Below, in pieces: positions 63,065-64,000 of a DNA stretch of 64,000 nt. The translations under genes and the position numbers were made by a program. Every line of letters starts with the position of its first letter. The first letter of the stretch is position 1. The notes under the pieces were generated by a model. The model was not told where the DNA came from. It did not search any database and saw only the letters and a program-made list of their open reading frames with translations. Source of the stretch: Streptosporangium album (GTDB lineage: Bacteria; Actinomycetota; Actinomycetes; Streptosporangiales; Streptosporangiaceae); NCBI RefSeq assembly GCF_014203795.1, contig NZ_JACHJU010000001.1:62001-126000 (forward strand), in the 5' to 3' direction.

Positions 63065-63565
63065 ATGAACAGCTACCGCGTCCTGCGGAACACCGCCGCG
63101 ACCATGATCGCCGCCTCGGCGATGGTCGGATCGGCGGGGATCGGGCAAGCGAAGGAGATCATGCAGCCGGCCAGGAAAGGGCTGGCGAAGATGATCGTCC
63201 ATCAGGGTACGTGGTTCACCCAGGCCCAGCCCAGAGTCATCAGGTTCGCTTCGAGGACCACCAAGAGCAGGAACAAGGCGATCGCGTTCCGGCTCGTCTC
63301 CCGCCGCCTGTGGTCCCACAACCAGTTTCGCTGCCTGAACAGTCTCTGGACCAGGGAGAGCAACTGGAACCACCAGGCGTACAACGCCTCCTCGGGGGCG
63401 TACGGCATTCCCCAGGCACTGCCGGGCTCGAAGATGAGCGGCAGCGGCAGGGACTGGCGGTTGAACCCGGTCACCCAGATCAGCTGGGGGCTGGGCTACA
63501 TCAAGAGCCGCTACGGATCACCGTGCGGCGCATGGGGTCACTTCCAGTCCAGTAACTGGTACTGA
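63065..63565 (+). CDS. Secreted lytic-transglycosylase-like protein
   Basis: A 166-residue exported protein. A signal peptide (residues 1-29, MIAASAMVGSAGIGQA) is followed by a ~60-residue basic linker. The C-terminal domain is CLNSLWTRESNWNHQAYNASSGAYGIPQALPGSKM, then WRLNPVTQISWGLGYIKSRYGSPCGAWGHFQSSNWY, matching the transglycosylase-like APF C-terminal domain. The catalytic Glu is in TRESNW, and the two cysteines (CLNS, PCGAW) probably pair. It likely cleaves or remodels peptidoglycan. The start ATG at 63065 has AAGGAT upstream. A terminator follows. A decayed partial copy lies 330 bp upstream. Confidence 0.88.
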   Translation: MNSYRVLRNTAATMIAASAMVGSAGIGQAKEIMQPARKGLAKMIVHQGTWFTQAQPRVIRFASRTTKSRNKAIAFRLVSRRLWSHNQFRCLNSLWTRESNWNHQAYNASSGAYGIPQALPGSKMSGSGRDWRLNPVTQISWGLGYIKSRYGSPCGAWGHFQSSNWY

Positions 63566-63572
63566 CCGCAGA

Positions 63573-63601
63573 AGGAGTGTCCAGGGGAAGGGAACACTCC
63601 T
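63573..63601 (+). terminator. Terminator after the transglycosylase gene
   Basis: A perfect 8-bp stem AGGAGTGT / ACACTCCT with a 13-nt loop, 8 nt past the stop codon. There is no T-run. Confidence 0.6.
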
Positions 63602-63631
63602 CCGGCGTCCGGGGCCGGCGGGTCCCGGACG

Positions 63632-64000
63632 TCATCTTTTCAGCTGTACGGCTATCGCCTGGATGAGCAACTCCAGGCCGAACGCGAACTCCGCCTCGGG
63701 GTCACAGTCGATCAACTGCGGGGCCAGCCCGCTCACCTGCGGAAACAGCAGAGGATCGACGTTTTCGACCGCGACGTCGGGCCGGTGGAGCGGGGCGAAG
63801 GTCGGGGTGACGCCGACCTCGCGGAGCAGCGAGCCCACGATGTAGGCGATGAACACGCGCAGGATGCGCACCGCGTCACGCCCGTCGAACCCGGCGCTGC
63901 GCAGCGTGGCGAGCGCCCGCTCCACCGGCAGCAGCCCGGCGGTCGACTGGAGCTGGCGGCTGACCACCACCATCGTGCAGCGGGGATAGTGGTGGGCGAT
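63632..64000 (-). CDS. TetR/AcrR-family regulator, C-terminal part (runs off window)
   Basis: The minus-strand frame is open from the window edge to the stop at 63632. It encodes a TetR_C-type ligand-binding domain: VERALATLRSAGFDGRDAVRILRVFIAYIVGSLLREVGV, then VSGLAPQLIDCDPEAEFAFGLELLIQAIAVQL, which matches the tetracyclin-repressor-like C-terminal domain. The DNA-binding helix-turn-helix lies outside the window. Confidence 0.8.
   Translation of the reverse strand: MAHHYPRCTMVVVSRQLQSTAGLLPVERALATLRSAGFDGRDAVRILRVFIAYIVGSLLREVGVTPTFAPLHRPDVAVENVDPLLFPQVSGLAPQLIDCDPEAEFAFGLELLIQAIAVQLKR

Overview
The window is 64 kb of high-GC DNA that reads as the chromosome of a soil-type actinomycete. The family is probably Streptosporangiaceae or a relative; this rests on codon use, GTG starts, an AfsR/SARP-type regulator and the transposase families, and is inference. 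No rRNA, tRNA or CRISPR array was recognised.

Region 1 (1-4.6 kb) is a decaying accessory patch: a DHA2-type MFS exporter with a damaged 5' end, an AfsR/SARP regulator broken by frameshifts and a large internal deletion, an SDR gene missing an internal block, and an intact carboxymuconolactone-decarboxylase-like gene. Region 2 (4.7-17 kb) starts with a nucleotide-sugar dehydrogenase. It then holds a cluster of large exported proteins on the + strand: two DUF3494 (ice-binding-like) proteins with Ig-like domains, a collagen-like protein with a Cys/Arg-rich stretch, and a 1191-residue protein with an N,N-dimethylformamidase-beta-like domain. Five 480-bp DUF4082 units are shared between two of these genes. 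A relic of a third DUF3494/Ig gene lies between them, with IS1634, IS1380 and IS110 remnants interspersed.

Region 3 (17.2-35.9 kb) is a minus-strand glycan cassette: WbqC-like protein, GtrB-like GT2, RmlB, RmlA, GtrA, a WecE/RffA-type aminotransferase and a polytopic membrane protein. It is bounded on both sides by same-orientation, nearly identical IS701 sequence, the left copy of which carries a nested ISAzo13 element with a target duplication. IS1380, ISAs1 and IS5 elements sit inside. RmlA, RmlB and the aminotransferase predict a dTDP-4-amino-4,6-dideoxyhexose. No RmlC or RmlD is present, so rhamnose is not made here.

Region 4 (36-58.4 kb) is a larger exopolysaccharide or cell-surface glycan locus: three GT4 glycosyltransferases, two methyltransferases, an asparagine-synthase-like amidotransferase, a Wzx-like flippase, a polysaccharide-deacetylase-like protein, a Wzy-like membrane protein, two NAD-dependent epimerase/dehydratases, a WecA/MraY-type phosphoglycosyltransferase, a Wzz/BY-kinase, and a convergent low-molecular-weight tyrosine phosphatase whose 3' end overlaps the kinase. 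A DUF4012 protein and an LPFTG-anchored Cys/Gly-rich protein follow. More IS relics (ISAs1, IS701, IS1182) mark rearrangement points.

Region 5 (58.6-64 kb) looks like ordinary chromosome: an SDR, a UgpC/MsmK-type sugar ABC ATPase with a divergent LacI-family regulator and shared operator-like sites, a glutathione peroxidase, a secreted transglycosylase-like protein with a structured leader and a truncated paralogue, and the C-terminal part of a TetR regulator running off the edge.

Interpretation: the centre of the window is a surface-matrix island in which glycan synthesis and export sit beside exported repeat-domain proteins that may decorate, bind or remodel that matrix. The physical link between proteins and glycan is inference.
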